Shown here piece after piece: positions 28,650-38,298 of a stretch of 64,000 bases of DNA (position 1 is the stretch's first letter; each line of letters starts with the position of its first letter). The notes under the pieces are model-generated. The model was not told the DNA's origin. It did no database searches and saw nothing but the letters and a program-made list of their open reading frames with translations. A program made the translations under genes and the position numbers. This stretch comes from Pseudorhodoplanes sp. (GTDB lineage Bacteria; Pseudomonadota; Alphaproteobacteria; Rhizobiales; Xanthobacteraceae), in assembly GCA_022843165.1 (NCBI GenBank), contig JALHOD010000015.1, positions 34,377 to 98,376 on the forward strand. Direction: 5' to 3'.

Positions 28650-29411
28650 ATGACTTACCGGATTGCGTCCGCACCGGCCCGGCCGGTGGCCCGGACGCTC
28701 GCTACGCTTACAGCGGCTTCAGTGATGGCTGTCCTTGGCTCCACAGCGGTTTTCGCGCAGCAGCAGCCCGGCGCCAAGCCGGCGGCTCCTGCCGCCACCC
28801 AGAAGCCAGCGTCCGGCCAGAAGCCGCCCGCAGCCGGCCAGAAGCCTGCCGCTGCCGCTCCGGCGCAGGGTGCCGCAGCCGAACAGCCGCAGCTGATCTT
28901 TTCGCCATGGACCAAGTTCTGCCTGAAGGGCCAGGAAGCCAACGCCAAGCAGGTCTGCTTCACCGGCAAGGACGCCCGTCTCGAGTCCGGCATGCCGGTC
29001 GTCGCGGCCGTGCTGATCGAGCCGGATGGCGATCCCAAGAAGGTGTTGCGCGTGACGCTGCCGCTCGGCATGCAGATCGTCCACGGCACCCGCATCATCA
29101 TCGACCAGGGCCAGCCGGCCCAGGGTCCGTATGTGATCTGCTTCACCAATGGCTGCATGGCCGATTACGAAGCCAGCGCCGATATGATCGGCCGGCTGAA
29201 GAAGGGCCAGCAGCTTTCGGTGCAGGCGATCAATTCCAACGGCCAGCCGATCAGCCTGAACCTGCCGCTCAGCGATTTTGCCAAGGCCTATGACGGCCCG
29301 CCCACGGACCCGAAGGTGTTCGAGGAACAGCAGAAGAAACTGCAGGACGAATTGCAGCGCCGCGCCAACGAGGCGCGCCAGAAGCTGGAACAGCAGCAGA
29401 AGCCGCAATAA
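28650..29411 (+). CDS. Invasion-associated locus B (IalB) family protein
   Basis: 253 residues: a signal peptide (about residues 1-36, ending at VFA), a low-complexity linker of Gln/Pro/Ala/Lys repeats (residues 37-80, with QKPASGQKPPAAGQKP), then the IalB domain with WTKFCLKG, KQVCFTGKDAR, VLRVTLPLGM, IIIDQGQP and CFTNGCMADYEA, which form two likely disulfides. The C-terminus is a charged helical tail (EEQQKKLQDELQRRANEA). Exported envelope protein; IalB in Bartonella aids host-cell entry, but free-living relatives have it too and their role is unclear. Confidence 0.9.
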   Translation: MTYRIASAPARPVARTLATLTAASVMAVLGSTAVFAQQQPGAKPAAPAATQKPASGQKPPAAGQKPAAAAPAQGAAAEQPQLIFSPWTKFCLKGQEANAKQVCFTGKDARLESGMPVVAAVLIEPDGDPKKVLRVTLPLGMQIVHGTRIIIDQGQPAQGPYVICFTNGCMADYEASADMIGRLKKGQQLSVQAINSNGQPISLNLPLSDFAKAYDGPPTDPKVFEEQQKKLQDELQRRANEARQKLEQQQKPQ

Positions 29412-29437
29412 CCGGCACATTCGCTATTCCCCGATAG

Positions 29438-29468
29438 AAAAAAGCGCGCTCAAAGGGCGCGCTTTTTT
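29438..29468. terminator. Bidirectional Rho-independent terminator
   Basis: A 12-bp stem (AAAAAAGCGCGC with GCGCGCTTTTTT) around a 7-nt loop, with A- and T-runs at its ends so that it can work on both strands. It lies between the convergent ialB-like and hspQ genes. Confidence 0.92.
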
Positions 29469-29494
29469 CTTGTCGTTGAGGTCCGTATCCGCCG

Positions 29495-29833
29495 CTAATT
29501 GATCACGAAGTCGCGCGGACGGTAATCGCCTTTCGGGTCTTTCTCGAATTCTTCCGCGACCTGCTGGTGACGGATCGGCTCGCTGGAATTGTCGGGCAGC
29601 AAATTCTGCTCCGACACATAGGCGACGTATTCGCTTTCCGTGTTCTCCGCGAACAGATGATAGAACGGCTGGTCCTTGTTGGGCCGGATATGCTCCGGGA
29701 TCGATAGCCACCATTCTTCGGTATTGCTGAAGGTAGGGTCGATATCGAAGACGACGCCGCGGAACGGGAAAATCCGGTGTTTGACCACCTGTCCGATTTT
29801 GTACTTGGCGAACTTGAGTTCGGTCTTGGGCAT
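29495..29833 (-). CDS. hspQ: Heat-shock protein HspQ
   Basis: 112 residues with the hallmarks AKYKIGQVVKHRIFPFRGVV, DIDPTFSNTEEWW, PNKDQPFYHLFAEN and YVSEQNLLPD. HspQ (YccV-like, hemimethylated-DNA-binding fold) is a small cytosolic protein that in enterobacteria modulates Lon and quality control of DnaA. I chose the ATG at 29833 (MPKTELKFAK); 15 more in-frame residues to 29878 are not part of the family. It follows the lyase gene at a 41-bp distance on the same strand. Confidence 0.92.
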   Translation of the reverse strand: MPKTELKFAKYKIGQVVKHRIFPFRGVVFDIDPTFSNTEEWWLSIPEHIRPNKDQPFYHLFAENTESEYVAYVSEQNLLPDNSSEPIRHQQVAEEFEKDPKGDYRPRDFVIN

Positions 29834-29874
29834 GAGGATCACTAGATAGGCGGCAATTGTGGCAGTACCAGCGT

Positions 29875-30918
29875 TCAAAACCCGTAAATGGCCGCCATGG
29901 CGGGGTCTTTTGCCGCAACCAGCTGGGCCAGATCAACCACCACCTTGGCCTGTTTCCAGGTGGCGTCGTCCTGCATCTTGCCATCGATCATGACCGCCCC
30001 AGTGCCGTCCGGCATGGCGTCCAGGATCCTGCGGGCAAAGGCGACCTCGCCGGGGTCGGGTGAAAAGACCCGTTTGGCGATGGTGACCTGGGAAGGGTGC
30101 AGCGACCAGGCGCCCGCACAGCCCATCAGGAAGGCGTTGCGGAATTGCGCCTCGCAGGCGTCGCCGTCCGCGAAATCCCCGAAGGGTCCGTAGAATGGCT
30201 TGATGCCGGCGGTGGCGCAGGCGTCCACCATCTTGCCGAGGGTGTAGTGCCACAGATCCTGCTGGTAGGCCGCCCGCGATCCGCCGGACGCATCGGGATC
30301 AGCCAGCACCTTGTAGTCGGGATGACCGCCCCCGACGCGGGTGGTCTTCATCGCGCGCGAGGCGGCGAGATCGGCGGGTCCGAGGCTGATGCCCTGCATG
30401 CGCGGCGACGCCGCTGCGATCGCCTCGACATTCTTGACGCCTTCCGCCGTTTCCAGAATGGCGTGAAGGAGAATGGGCTTTTTCACCGCGTGCCTGGCTT
30501 CGAGCTGGGCGAGCAGTTGGTCGAGATAATGGATGTCCCATTCGCCGTCGACCTTCGGCACCATCACCACATCGAGCTTGTTGCCAATGGCGGCGACGAT
30601 TTCGGTCACGTCGTCCAGCATCCACGGCGAATTGAGCGCGTTGATGCGCGTCCACAATCCGGTGGCGCCAAAGTCGGTGGCTTGCGCCATCTCGATGAAG
30701 CCCTTGCGCGCGGTGTCCTTGGCGTCGGCCGGAATGGCGTCCTCCAGATTACCGAGCACCACATCGACCTCCCTGGCGAGTTGCGGCACCTTGGCGCGCA
30801 GCTTTTCCAGATGCGGCGGCACGAAATGGATCATGCGCTCCAGCCGCACCGGCAATTCGCGCAAAGGTTCGGGCGCACCGACGGCGAGCGGCTTGTAGAA
30901 CTGGCGGGGGAGCTTCAT
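29875..30918 (-). CDS. HpcH/HpaI-family CoA lyase (malyl-CoA/citramalyl-CoA lyase-like)
   Basis: 347 residues, a TIM-barrel aldolase of the CitE/Mcl group. Motifs: [35 protein letters not shown] with the acidic Mg-binding region, [36 protein letters not shown] with a conserved Glu, and GPFGDFAD. Members cleave L-malyl-CoA or beta-methylmalyl-CoA to glyoxylate plus acetyl- or propionyl-CoA; the exact substrate is not set by the sequence. Start at 30918 ([10 protein letters not shown]) has the family N-terminus; an upstream extension to 31047 is unlikely. Confidence 0.85.
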   Translation of the reverse strand: MKLPRQFYKPLAVGAPEPLRELPVRLERMIHFVPPHLEKLRAKVPQLAREVDVVLGNLEDAIPADAKDTARKGFIEMAQATDFGATGLWTRINALNSPWMLDDVTEIVAAIGNKLDVVMVPKVDGEWDIHYLDQLLAQLEARHAVKKPILLHAILETAEGVKNVEAIAAASPRMQGISLGPADLAASRAMKTTRVGGGHPDYKVLADPDASGGSRAAYQQDLWHYTLGKMVDACATAGIKPFYGPFGDFADGDACEAQFRNAFLMGCAGAWSLHPSQVTIAKRVFSPDPGEVAFARRILDAMPDGTGAVMIDGKMQDDATWKQAKVVVDLAQLVAAKDPAMAAIYGF

Positions 30919-31073
30919 CGGCGGGTCTTTGCGCGGGAGGTGGGAGGGACCATGGGGCGCGTGTAGAGCAAGCATGGCCCGCCGCCAAGCCTGTCTCAAG
31001 CCTGACTTATGGCCACAATTGACCGGACCTGGCGCGACCGATAGCACACGGGGCGAACCATGAGCCCGGCCGG

Positions 31074-32030
31074 ATGATCGACGTCCTCAATCTCGCGCTC
31101 CCGTATTTCGGGCTGATCTTTCTCGGTTTTGCCTGCGGCAAGATCAGGCGGATCCCGGATACCGGGCTGGCCTGGATGAACTTCTTCATCATCTACGTGG
31201 CCTTGCCCTGCCTGTTCTACCGGATTGTGGCCACGACGCCGCTCGAGGAACTGGCTCAATTTTCCTATGTCGTGGGCACCTCGCTGGCCACGACGGTCGC
31301 CTTCGCGATCGCGTTCGCGATCAGCATGTTCGCCCGCGGCCGCATCCAGAACGCCACCATTGCGGGACTGGCCGGCGGCTACGGCAATATCGGCTATATG
31401 GGCCCGGGTCTGGCGCTCGCGACGCTCGGCCCGCAGGCGGCCGCGCCGGTGGCGCTGATCTTCTGCTTCGACAGCATCCTGCTGTTCTCGCTGGTACCGT
31501 TCCTGATGGCGCTGGCCGGCACCGAACAGAAAAGTTTTGGCGAAACCGTAGTTCTGGTCCTCAAGCGGATCGTCCTGCATCCCTTCATCGTCGCAACGGC
31601 TTTGGGCGTGATCTCGGCAGCGTTGCATTTCGAGCCGCCGGTTGCGCTCGACCGCCTGATGCAATTCCTGCAGAACGCGGCCGCGCCCTGCGCCCTGTTC
31701 GTGCTGGGCGTGACGGTGGCGCTGCGGCCGCTGCAACGGATGCCGTGGGAAGTGCCGGTGATCGCGGTGGTGAAACTGGTCTTGCACCCGATCATCGTGC
31801 TGGTGATCCTGTCGCTGCTCGGACCGTTTCCGCAGACCTGGATATACACCGCCGTGCTGATGGCCGCTTTGCCGCCGGCGCTCAATGTCTTCATCTTGGC
31901 GCGGCAATATGATTGCTGGGTCGAGCAGGCGTCGGGATCGGTGCTGCTGGGCACTTTGGTGTCCGTGCTGACGCTCACAACGGTGATGTGGCTGGTGAAA
32001 GCGGGATTGCTGCCGCTGCAACTGTTCTGA
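31074..32030 (+). CDS. AEC (auxin efflux carrier) family transporter
   Basis: 318 residues with about ten membrane helices, beginning [24 protein letters not shown] and including [17 protein letters not shown] in the middle, a pattern typical of bacterial AEC carriers such as MdcF. Such proteins move small carboxylates or related anions across the inner membrane; the substrate cannot be read from the sequence. Divergent from the lyase gene, 12 bp before the CoA-transferase gene, so the two are probably one operon. Confidence 0.9.
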   Translation: MIDVLNLALPYFGLIFLGFACGKIRRIPDTGLAWMNFFIIYVALPCLFYRIVATTPLEELAQFSYVVGTSLATTVAFAIAFAISMFARGRIQNATIAGLAGGYGNIGYMGPGLALATLGPQAAAPVALIFCFDSILLFSLVPFLMALAGTEQKSFGETVVLVLKRIVLHPFIVATALGVISAALHFEPPVALDRLMQFLQNAAAPCALFVLGVTVALRPLQRMPWEVPVIAVVKLVLHPIIVLVILSLLGPFPQTWIYTAVLMAALPPALNVFILARQYDCWVEQASGSVLLGTLVSVLTLTTVMWLVKAGLLPLQLF

Positions 32031-32042
32031 TCAGAGCCTGTC

Positions 32043-33137
32043 ATGACGCAGCCGCTGGCGGGTCTTGTCGTTCTGGACTTCACGACGCTGCTGCCAGGGC
32101 CGCTGGCCACCCTGATGCTGGCAGAAGCCGGCGCCACCGTGATCAAGATCGAGCGGCCGGACGGCGACGATCTGCGCCATTATCCGCCCGACTGGCAAGG
32201 GCAGGGTGCCGCGTTCGGGCTGCTCAACCGCGGCAAAACCAACCTCATCCTGAATCTGAAGTCGGAGCAAGATCGCGCAAAACTTCAACCGCTGCTTCAG
32301 ACCGCTGACATCCTTGTTGAGCAATTCCGGCCGGGCGTCATGGCCCGGCTCGGATTCGGCTATGACGCCGTCAGATCAATCAATCCGCGGATCATCTACT
32401 GCTCGATCTCCGGCTATGGCCAGGAGGGGCCGCGGGCGACGGAAGCCGGTCACGACCTGAACTACATCGGAGCGACGGGATTGCTGTCGCTGCAGCACGG
32501 CCCCGCCGACCGGCCGATGATCCCCCCCGCGCTGGTCGCCGATATCGGTGGCGGCTCGTTTCCGGCGGTAATCAATATCCTGCTGGCCCTGCGGCAGCGC
32601 GATTTGACGGGTGCGGGCTGTCATCTCGATATCGCGATGACCGACGCCATGTTCACCTTCGCCTGGCATGCGCTGGCGTATGGCGCCGCCACCGGAACCT
32701 ATCCGGGATCGGGCGACAGCGCCCTGGCCGGCGGCTCGCCGCGCTATCAGCTCTACCCGACCCGGGACGGACGTCTGGTGGCATGCGCGGCGTTGGAAGA
32801 TCATTTCTGGCAGCGCTTCGCCGCAACCGTCGGCCTTGGCCCAGACGATGCGAATGACACCCGCAACCCGCAGGCGACGCGCGCAGAAGTCGCCAGGCTG
32901 ATCGCCGCCAGACCGGCGTCGGACTGGGCACCGGTCTTCGGCAAGGCGGATTGCTGCGCCACCATCGTCGCAACTCTGCGGGAGGCCTTGCAGGACCCGC
33001 ATTTCGTGCGGCGCGGTTTGTTCAGGCGCCGGTTGCTGGGCCAAGACGGTGGGCAGATGCCGGCCTTGCCGGTGCCGATCGCAACGCAATTTCGCGATGC
33101 GGCGGATATCGCCAAGCCTGCGCCACCGTGGCGCTAG
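32043..33137 (+). CDS. CaiB/BaiF-type CoA transferase (family III)
   Basis: 364 residues. It starts MTQPLAGLVVLDFTTLLPGP with the family pattern, has IKIERPDGDDLRHY, LNRGKTNLILNLKS, VEQFRPGVMARLGFGYD and the catalytic Asp in GHDLNYIGATGLLS (about residue 138). Family III enzymes swap CoA between carboxylic acids; alpha-methylacyl-CoA racemases share the fold and the same Asp region, and this sequence is close to that subgroup, so racemase activity is an alternative. Its 3' end overlaps that of the convergent hydroxylase gene by 4 bp. Confidence 0.88.
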   Translation: MTQPLAGLVVLDFTTLLPGPLATLMLAEAGATVIKIERPDGDDLRHYPPDWQGQGAAFGLLNRGKTNLILNLKSEQDRAKLQPLLQTADILVEQFRPGVMARLGFGYDAVRSINPRIIYCSISGYGQEGPRATEAGHDLNYIGATGLLSLQHGPADRPMIPPALVADIGGGSFPAVINILLALRQRDLTGAGCHLDIAMTDAMFTFAWHALAYGAATGTYPGSGDSALAGGSPRYQLYPTRDGRLVACAALEDHFWQRFAATVGLGPDDANDTRNPQATRAEVARLIAARPASDWAPVFGKADCCATIVATLREALQDPHFVRRGLFRRRLLGQDGGQMPALPVPIATQFRDAADIAKPAPPWR

Positions 33138-34348
33138 ACCAGAGCCTCCCCGCGCATCAGGCGCGGCTGCGAGGCCGCCGGCGCAACGCCTTCGCGCATG
33201 ACCGCGCGGCGCAACGGCCCGATGCTGTTCATCAGATAGACGCCCAGTCCGCGCGCGCCTTGGATAGGCAGGAACGACGATAGCAGGGTGCGGTTGAGCA
33301 GGTCGACCGCAAAAGTGCGACTGGTCACGTCCGCGCGGCGCAGCGTATCGTAGCGCGCGAGCACGTCATCGCCGCCGATATCGCCGCCGTCGCACCGCGC
33401 GGCGATCACGAGTTCGCTGATGGTCGCCGCATCGCGCAGGCCAAGATTGAGTCCCTGCGCGCCGATCGGCGGAATGCGGTGCGCCGCTTCGCCCGCCAGC
33501 ATCACCCGGTTCGCCGCGAACACGCGCGCGGTTTCGGCGACGAGCGGAAATGCGCCGTGTCCCGGTTCGGCCAAGACCTTGCCAAGAATGGAATGGGAGC
33601 GCCGTTCGATCTCGGCGTTCAGGTCGTCTTCCCGTAGATTTTGCAAATGTGCCGCGTCGGAGGGATCGACCACGCAGACGATGCTCGATCGCTGGCCGGG
33701 CAGGGGAACGGTCGTGAAGGGGCCGGACGGCGTGTGGAATTCGGTGGAGATATTATGATGCGGCCGCGTATGCGAGACCGTGAAGGTAAGCGCGGTCTGC
33801 GGATAGGACCAGCCTTGCGTTTCAATCCCGGCCGCCGCGCGGCAGACCGATTTTCCTCCGTCGGCGCCGACCGCCAGCGCCGCATCGATTGTCTGTCCGT
33901 TTCTGGTGTGCAGCGAGACATGATCTGCGGCGATATTCGCATCGCGAACGTCGTCGTAAATGCGGCTCAGCGCGGGAAGTTCGGCGGCCGACTGTTCGAG
34001 CGCGGCGATCAGGTGACGGTTTTCGATATTGTGGGCGAAGGCGTCGAGTCCGATTTCCGCCGCCTGGAAACACGCCTCCGGCGCGCGCAGCAGACGCGAG
34101 GTGTCATCGACCAGACGAAGAACCTCGAGCGGGGCAGCCTGATCGCGGCAGCGCGGCCAGACTCCCAAAGTGTCAAGCGCGGTCACGGAACTGGCGAGCA
34201 GCGCCGTGGTGCGATTGTCCGCGGGCGAGGCGCGGGCGATCAGCACGGTTTCGATGCCGGCGCTGGCCAGCGCGATGGCCGCGCAGAGCCCGGCCGGACC
34301 CGCGCCAACCACTGCAACCTCGGCCGTGAATCTCTCCGACGGGGGCAT
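33134..34348 (-). CDS. UbiH/UbiF/UbiL-family FAD-dependent hydroxylase
   Basis: 404 residues. A Rossmann FAD site (VAVVGAGPAGLCAAIAL) at the N-terminus, the DG motif region (AVGADGGKSVCRAA), and a third FAD motif reading VMLAGEAAHRIPPIGAQGLNLGLRD in two parts: the first half GEAAH and the second GAQGLN. This set fits the flavin monooxygenases that hydroxylate the ubiquinone ring. The alphaproteobacterial form often has GEAAH where others have GDAAH. The start at 34348 is divergent from the disrupted hydrolase; which ring position is hydroxylated cannot be told. Confidence 0.88.
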   Translation of the reverse strand: MPPSERFTAEVAVVGAGPAGLCAAIALASAGIETVLIARASPADNRTTALLASSVTALDTLGVWPRCRDQAAPLEVLRLVDDTSRLLRAPEACFQAAEIGLDAFAHNIENRHLIAALEQSAAELPALSRIYDDVRDANIAADHVSLHTRNGQTIDAALAVGADGGKSVCRAAAGIETQGWSYPQTALTFTVSHTRPHHNISTEFHTPSGPFTTVPLPGQRSSIVCVVDPSDAAHLQNLREDDLNAEIERRSHSILGKVLAEPGHGAFPLVAETARVFAANRVMLAGEAAHRIPPIGAQGLNLGLRDAATISELVIAARCDGGDIGGDDVLARYDTLRRADVTSRTFAVDLLNRTLLSSFLPIQGARGLGVYLMNSIGPLRRAVMREGVAPAASQPRLMRGEALV

Positions 34349-34424
34349 GTCCGATCCTCTGATGGCGTTCTATCCTGTCTGTCCGGCCCTGACGAGCAGT
34401 TCGCAGGGCGATGCAGGCGGCACA

Positions 34425-35253
34425 ATGGCGACGGTCAGGGCGGGGTCTTTCGAGGTGGAATGGCTGGAGGCCGGGTCCGGACCAACTGTCCTCCTGGTCC
34501 ACAGTTCCGCCAGCGGCCATCGCCAGTGGCGGCGGCTGATCGACGATTTTCAGGACCGCCACCGGGTTCATGGCGGTGAATCTGTTCGGCTACGGCGCGA
34601 CCTCGCCATGGTCGCAGGTGCGCCCGGAGACATTGGCCGATCAGGCTGGACTTGTTTCGGCGGTTGCGGCGCAGGCCGGCGAGCCGGTTATCCTGATCGG
34701 GCATTCGCTGGGCGGCGCTGTGGCGCTGGAAGCGGCGTTCCTGATGGGCGACCGCTTGCGAGGTGTGATCGCATTTGAGCCGATCCTGTTCTCGCTGCTG
34801 AAGACGCATGGGCCGGCAGAGGCCTTCGTGGAAATTCAAGATATCGCCTCCCGTTTTCGCGTCTTCGGAGCGGACAGGAAATGGGACGAAGCTGGCGAGA
34901 TGTTTGTCGATTACTGGTCGGGTGCGGGGAGCTGGTCGTCCATGTCCGAGGAGCGCAAGGCCGGATTGCGGGTGGTGCTCCCGAATGTCGTCGATGAATG
35001 GGATGCCGTCATCGATCCCGGCCGTGCGCTGACGGACTGGGGAAGAATTGCCGCGCCGGTTCACGTCATGCGCGCCGCTGACACTCGCCGCCCGACGCAT
35101 GCGATCGCCGGATTGCTCGCGAACACGCACCGGCATTGGTGCCTGCACGAGGTTCCCGCCGGCGGACACATGGCGCCGGTCGCGCGCCCCGATCTGGTGA
35201 ATTTGTTGCTCGGCGGCATCCTGGCGGAATTGTCCGGCGCGGCGCGAACGTGA
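34425..35253 (+). pseudogene. Alpha/beta hydrolase, disrupted by a one-base frameshift
   Basis: The first part runs from the ATG at 34425 (MATVRAGSFEVEWLEAG) through VLLVHSSASGHRQWRRLIDD to codon 34566-34568; the rest continues in the next frame from 34570 with MAVNLFGYGATSPW, the nucleophile elbow GHSLGGAVALEAA and a final His region PAGGHMAPV. Removing one base in gttc (34566-34569) joins both into one 275-residue serine hydrolase with oxyanion-hole, Ser and His regions intact. Either the gene was lately inactivated or the assembly has an indel. It is divergent from the UbiH-family gene and 31 bp upstream of pcs. Confidence 0.85.
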
Positions 35254-35284
35254 TCGCAGGTCCGCGTCAAAGTCTGATAAAGCG

Positions 35285-36049
35285 ATGTCGCGCAGCAAGG
35301 GCAGGGCGATGCCGGAAGATCCGGAAAGCGTGACGGACGGGCGAATCGCAGCGGGATCACGCGTGCGTCCGTTTCTGGTCCACATCCTGACCGCCTGCGG
35401 CGCAGGCTGTGCGTTCATGGCGCTGATCGCCGCAGCCGGCGCCGATTGGGTGCAGATGTTTGCGTGGCTCGGCGTGGCCTTGTTCATCGACGGAATCGAC
35501 GGCACGCTGGCGCGGCGATTTCGGGTTGCGGAAGTCCTGCCGCGCTGGTCCGGCGATGCACTCGATCTGGTGGTGGATTTTACGACCTACGTTTTCGTGC
35601 CTGCCTATGCCATTGCCGCCAGCGGCCTGCTACCGGAGATGGCGGCAATCCCGCTGGCGCTCGCCATCGTGGTCTCCAGCGCGCTTTATTTCGCCGACGA
35701 GCAGATGAAGACGGCCGACAATTATTTCCACGGCTTTCCCGCCTTATGGAACGGGATCGCGTTCTATCTGTTCGTACTCAAGCCCGCGCCCGTACTGGCA
35801 GTCCTGCTGATCTCGGCGCTGGTGGTGATGACGTTCATGCCCTTGCGCGTCATCCATCCGTTTCGCGTGGTCCACTTGCGGTTTTTGAATGTCGCGGCGC
35901 TAGTATTGTGGTCGGTGCTGGCGGTCTATGCTTTGGCCCGCGGCCTCGATCCAGGGCCTTGGGTTTCATCGTGTCTGGTGGCGATTGGGGTCTATTTCCT
36001 GGGCGCCGGCCTGTTCGTTGCGCGAAAAACAACGCCTTCCGGAGTCTGA
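35285..36049 (+). CDS. pcs: Phosphatidylcholine synthase (CDP-diglyceride:choline O-phosphatidyltransferase)
   Basis: 254 residues with about eight membrane helices. The CDP-alcohol phosphotransferase motif reads DGTLARRFRVAEVL followed by SGDALDLVVDF, with the conserved Asp residues that bind Mg and CDP-diacylglycerol. The segments ADEQMKTADNYFHGFPALWN and MPLRVIHPFRVVHLR identify the Pcs subfamily, which condenses choline with CDP-diacylglycerol in the inner membrane. Typical of rhizobia and relatives. The first ATG (35285) or the one at 35309 may start it. terC follows directly, with one base between. Confidence 0.93.
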   Translation: MSRSKGRAMPEDPESVTDGRIAAGSRVRPFLVHILTACGAGCAFMALIAAAGADWVQMFAWLGVALFIDGIDGTLARRFRVAEVLPRWSGDALDLVVDFTTYVFVPAYAIAASGLLPEMAAIPLALAIVVSSALYFADEQMKTADNYFHGFPALWNGIAFYLFVLKPAPVLAVLLISALVVMTFMPLRVIHPFRVVHLRFLNVAALVLWSVLAVYALARGLDPGPWVSSCLVAIGVYFLGAGLFVARKTTPSGV

Positions 36050-36050
36050 A

Positions 36051-36794
36051 ATGCTTGAATTGTTGACCGATCCGCATGTCTGGGCCGCACTGGTCACGCT
36101 CACCGTTCTGGAGATCGTGCTCGGCATCGACAACATCATCTTCATTTCGATTCTGGTCGGGCGCCTGCCGGAGGAGAAGAAGAAGCTGGCGCGGCAGATC
36201 GGGCTCAGCCTGGCGCTCATTTTCCGCATTGCATTGCTCATGATGCTGACCTGGATCATGGGCCTGACGAGTCCGATCTTCGATGTCTTCGGAAACGCCG
36301 TGTCCTGGCGCGATCTGATTCTGATCGGTGGCGGACTTTTCCTTATAGCCAAGGGCGTGCATGAAATCCACGCCGAGGTGGAAGGCAAGTACGAAGACGG
36401 CGAGCATGTGCCATCAGTGGTGGTCGCCTCGTTTGGCTGGACGATTGTCCAGTTGATCGTGATTGATCTCGTCTTTTCGCTCGACTCGATAATCACCGCG
36501 ATCGGCATGGCTGAACATATCGAGGTGATGGTCGCCGCCGTCGTGATCGCCATGGGCGTGATGTATGTGGCATCCGGACCGGTGAGCGGTTTCGTCAACC
36601 GGCATCCCACCACCAAGATGCTGGCGCTGGCCTTCCTGCTGCTGATCGGTGTGGCGCTGGTGGCCGACGGGTTCCAATTCCATATCCCGCGCGGGTATAT
36701 CTACTTTGCCATGGCTTTTGCCGCGGCCGTTGAAGCCTTCAATATCGTTGCATTGCGCAAGAGGCGGCGGGCCCCTCCCGCGGGCCGGGCCTGA
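36051..36794 (+). CDS. TerC-family integral membrane protein
   Basis: 247 residues with about seven membrane helices and the two acidic TerC motifs LEIVLGIDNIIFISIL and IDLVFSLDSIITAIGM, which hold the metal-binding Asp residues. TerC/Alx proteins handle manganese or tellurite or load exported metalloenzymes; the exact role here is open. The ATG at 36051 follows gga..tctga and fits the family start (MLELLTDPHVWA). Directly after pcs. Confidence 0.92.
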   Translation: MLELLTDPHVWAALVTLTVLEIVLGIDNIIFISILVGRLPEEKKKLARQIGLSLALIFRIALLMMLTWIMGLTSPIFDVFGNAVSWRDLILIGGGLFLIAKGVHEIHAEVEGKYEDGEHVPSVVVASFGWTIVQLIVIDLVFSLDSIITAIGMAEHIEVMVAAVVIAMGVMYVASGPVSGFVNRHPTTKMLALAFLLLIGVALVADGFQFHIPRGYIYFAMAFAAAVEAFNIVALRKRRRAPPAGRA

Positions 36795-36902
36795 TCCGCC
36801 TCTGCTTGCGTCTTCAGGGGCACTCCCTATGATCGCCGCGCGGTGACAACCGCAGGGTTGCAAGCGCGCCGTGCGTGCGCGCCATAATGATGGAGGATTG
36901 AA

Positions 36903-37880
36903 ATGGTTGCAGCGGTCCGGGTTCATAAGCATGGCGGGCCTGAGGTTCTGACCTTCGAGGACATCGAGGTCGGCGCGCCCGGCCAGGGCCAGATCCGGAT
37001 CAAGCAGCATGCCTGCGGGGTCAATTTCATCGATACCTATTTCCGCATCGGCATGTATCCCTCGCCGGTCGGGATGCCGTTCGTGGCCGGCAACGAGGGG
37101 GCGGGCGAGGTGACCGCGGTCGGTCCCGGCGTCAGCGACATCAAGGTCGGCGACCGGGTGGCCTATGTGGTGGCTTTGGGCGGCTATGCGGCGGAACGGC
37201 TGCTGCCGGCCGACCGGGTGGTGAAGCTGCCCGACAACATCTCCTATCAGCAGGCTGCCGGCATGATGCTGAAGGGCATGACCGCGCAATATCTGCTCAA
37301 CCGTACCTTCAAGGTGGCAAAGGGCACGACCGTCCTGATGCACGCCGCCGCTGGTGGCGTCGGCCAGATCCTGTGCCAATGGGCCAATCATCTCGGCGCA
37401 ACGGTGATCGGCACCGTCGGCTCCAAAGACAAGGCAGAGATCGCCCGGAAGAATGGTTGCCACCATACGATCCTGTATCGTGACGAGGACTTTGTCGCGC
37501 GCGTCAAGGAGATCACCGGCGGCAAGCTGTGCGACGTGGTCTATGACGGCATCGGCAAGACGACGTTCCCGGCCTCGCTGGACTGCATCCGCCCGCTGGG
37601 GATGTTCGTGAGCTTCGGCAGCGCCTCCGGCCAGATCGAGGCTTTCAACATCAACATCCTGCAGACCAAGGGCTCGCTGTTCGCCACCCGGCCGACCCTC
37701 AACAACTATGTCGCCAAACGCGAGGATCTGGTCGCCACCGCCACCGACCTGTTCAAGGTGGTCGGCAGCGGCACGGTCAAGATCCCGGTCAACCAGACCT
37801 ACAAGCTGCAGGACGCCCGCAAGGCGCACGAGGATCTCGAGGGCCGCGAGACCACGGGGTCGACCATCCTCACGCCTTGA
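36903..37880 (+). CDS. Zinc-independent quinone oxidoreductase (NADPH:quinone reductase)
   Basis: 325 residues of the medium-chain dehydrogenase superfamily without the zinc-binding cysteines. Motifs: HKHGGPEVLTFEDIEVG at the start, YFRIGMYPSPVGMPFVAGNEGAG, and the dinucleotide-binding region HAAAGGVGQILCQWANHLGA near residue 147. Such cytosolic enzymes reduce quinones or alkenals with NADPH. A strong ribosome site (ggagg) precedes the ATG. It stands before the urate operon, 65 bp away. Confidence 0.93.
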   Translation: MVAAVRVHKHGGPEVLTFEDIEVGAPGQGQIRIKQHACGVNFIDTYFRIGMYPSPVGMPFVAGNEGAGEVTAVGPGVSDIKVGDRVAYVVALGGYAAERLLPADRVVKLPDNISYQQAAGMMLKGMTAQYLLNRTFKVAKGTTVLMHAAAGGVGQILCQWANHLGATVIGTVGSKDKAEIARKNGCHHTILYRDEDFVARVKEITGGKLCDVVYDGIGKTTFPASLDCIRPLGMFVSFGSASGQIEAFNINILQTKGSLFATRPTLNNYVAKREDLVATATDLFKVVGSGTVKIPVNQTYKLQDARKAHEDLEGRETTGSTILTP

Positions 37881-37945
37881 GGCGCGCAAGCGGGCGACGG
37901 AAGTTGCGGTCGCAGGACGGCCCGGCGCTTGCTAGTCTGTGACTC

Positions 37946-38293
37946 ATGGGTCGCCTCACCACACATGTCCTCGATACCGCCGCCGGCAAACCGGCGGCGG
38001 GCCTGCGTGTGGTTTTCAAGGTGCTCGACCGGCCGGCTGGTCAGCCGGTGGAGGCGTTCACCAACCAGGATGGCCGGCTCGACCAGCCGCTGCTGGAGGG
38101 CGCCGCCTTCCAGCCGGGACGCTATGAATTGCTGTTCCATGTCGGTGACTATTTCCGCGCGCAGGGCGTGACGCTGGCTGACCCGGCTTTCCTCGACATC
38201 GTGCCGATCCGCTTTGGCATCTCCGAGGAGGCTCATTACCACGTGCCGTTGCTGGTCTCACCCTACGGCTATTCGACCTATCGGGGCAGCTAG
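37946..38293 (+). CDS. uraH: 5-hydroxyisourate hydrolase (transthyretin-like)
   Basis: 115 residues with the family start LTTHVLDTAAGKPAAGL (His near the N-terminus), the middle Arg/His region and the C-terminal tetrapeptide YRGS. It hydrolyses 5-hydroxyisourate, the product of urate oxidation, to OHCU. It starts the urate operon; puuD begins 5 bp after its stop. Confidence 0.96.
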   Translation: MGRLTTHVLDTAAGKPAAGLRVVFKVLDRPAGQPVEAFTNQDGRLDQPLLEGAAFQPGRYELLFHVGDYFRAQGVTLADPAFLDIVPIRFGISEEAHYHVPLLVSPYGYSTYRGS

Positions 38294-38298
38294 CGCGG

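Noticed and set aside
28737..28890. Tandem repeat expansion in the ialB-like gene
   Set aside because: The QKPA-type linker is repetitive but short and irregular, typical of disordered linkers.
34425..35253. Programmed ribosomal frameshift in the hydrolase
   Set aside because: No slippery heptamer or downstream pseudoknot at the junction; a simple one-base indel explains it.
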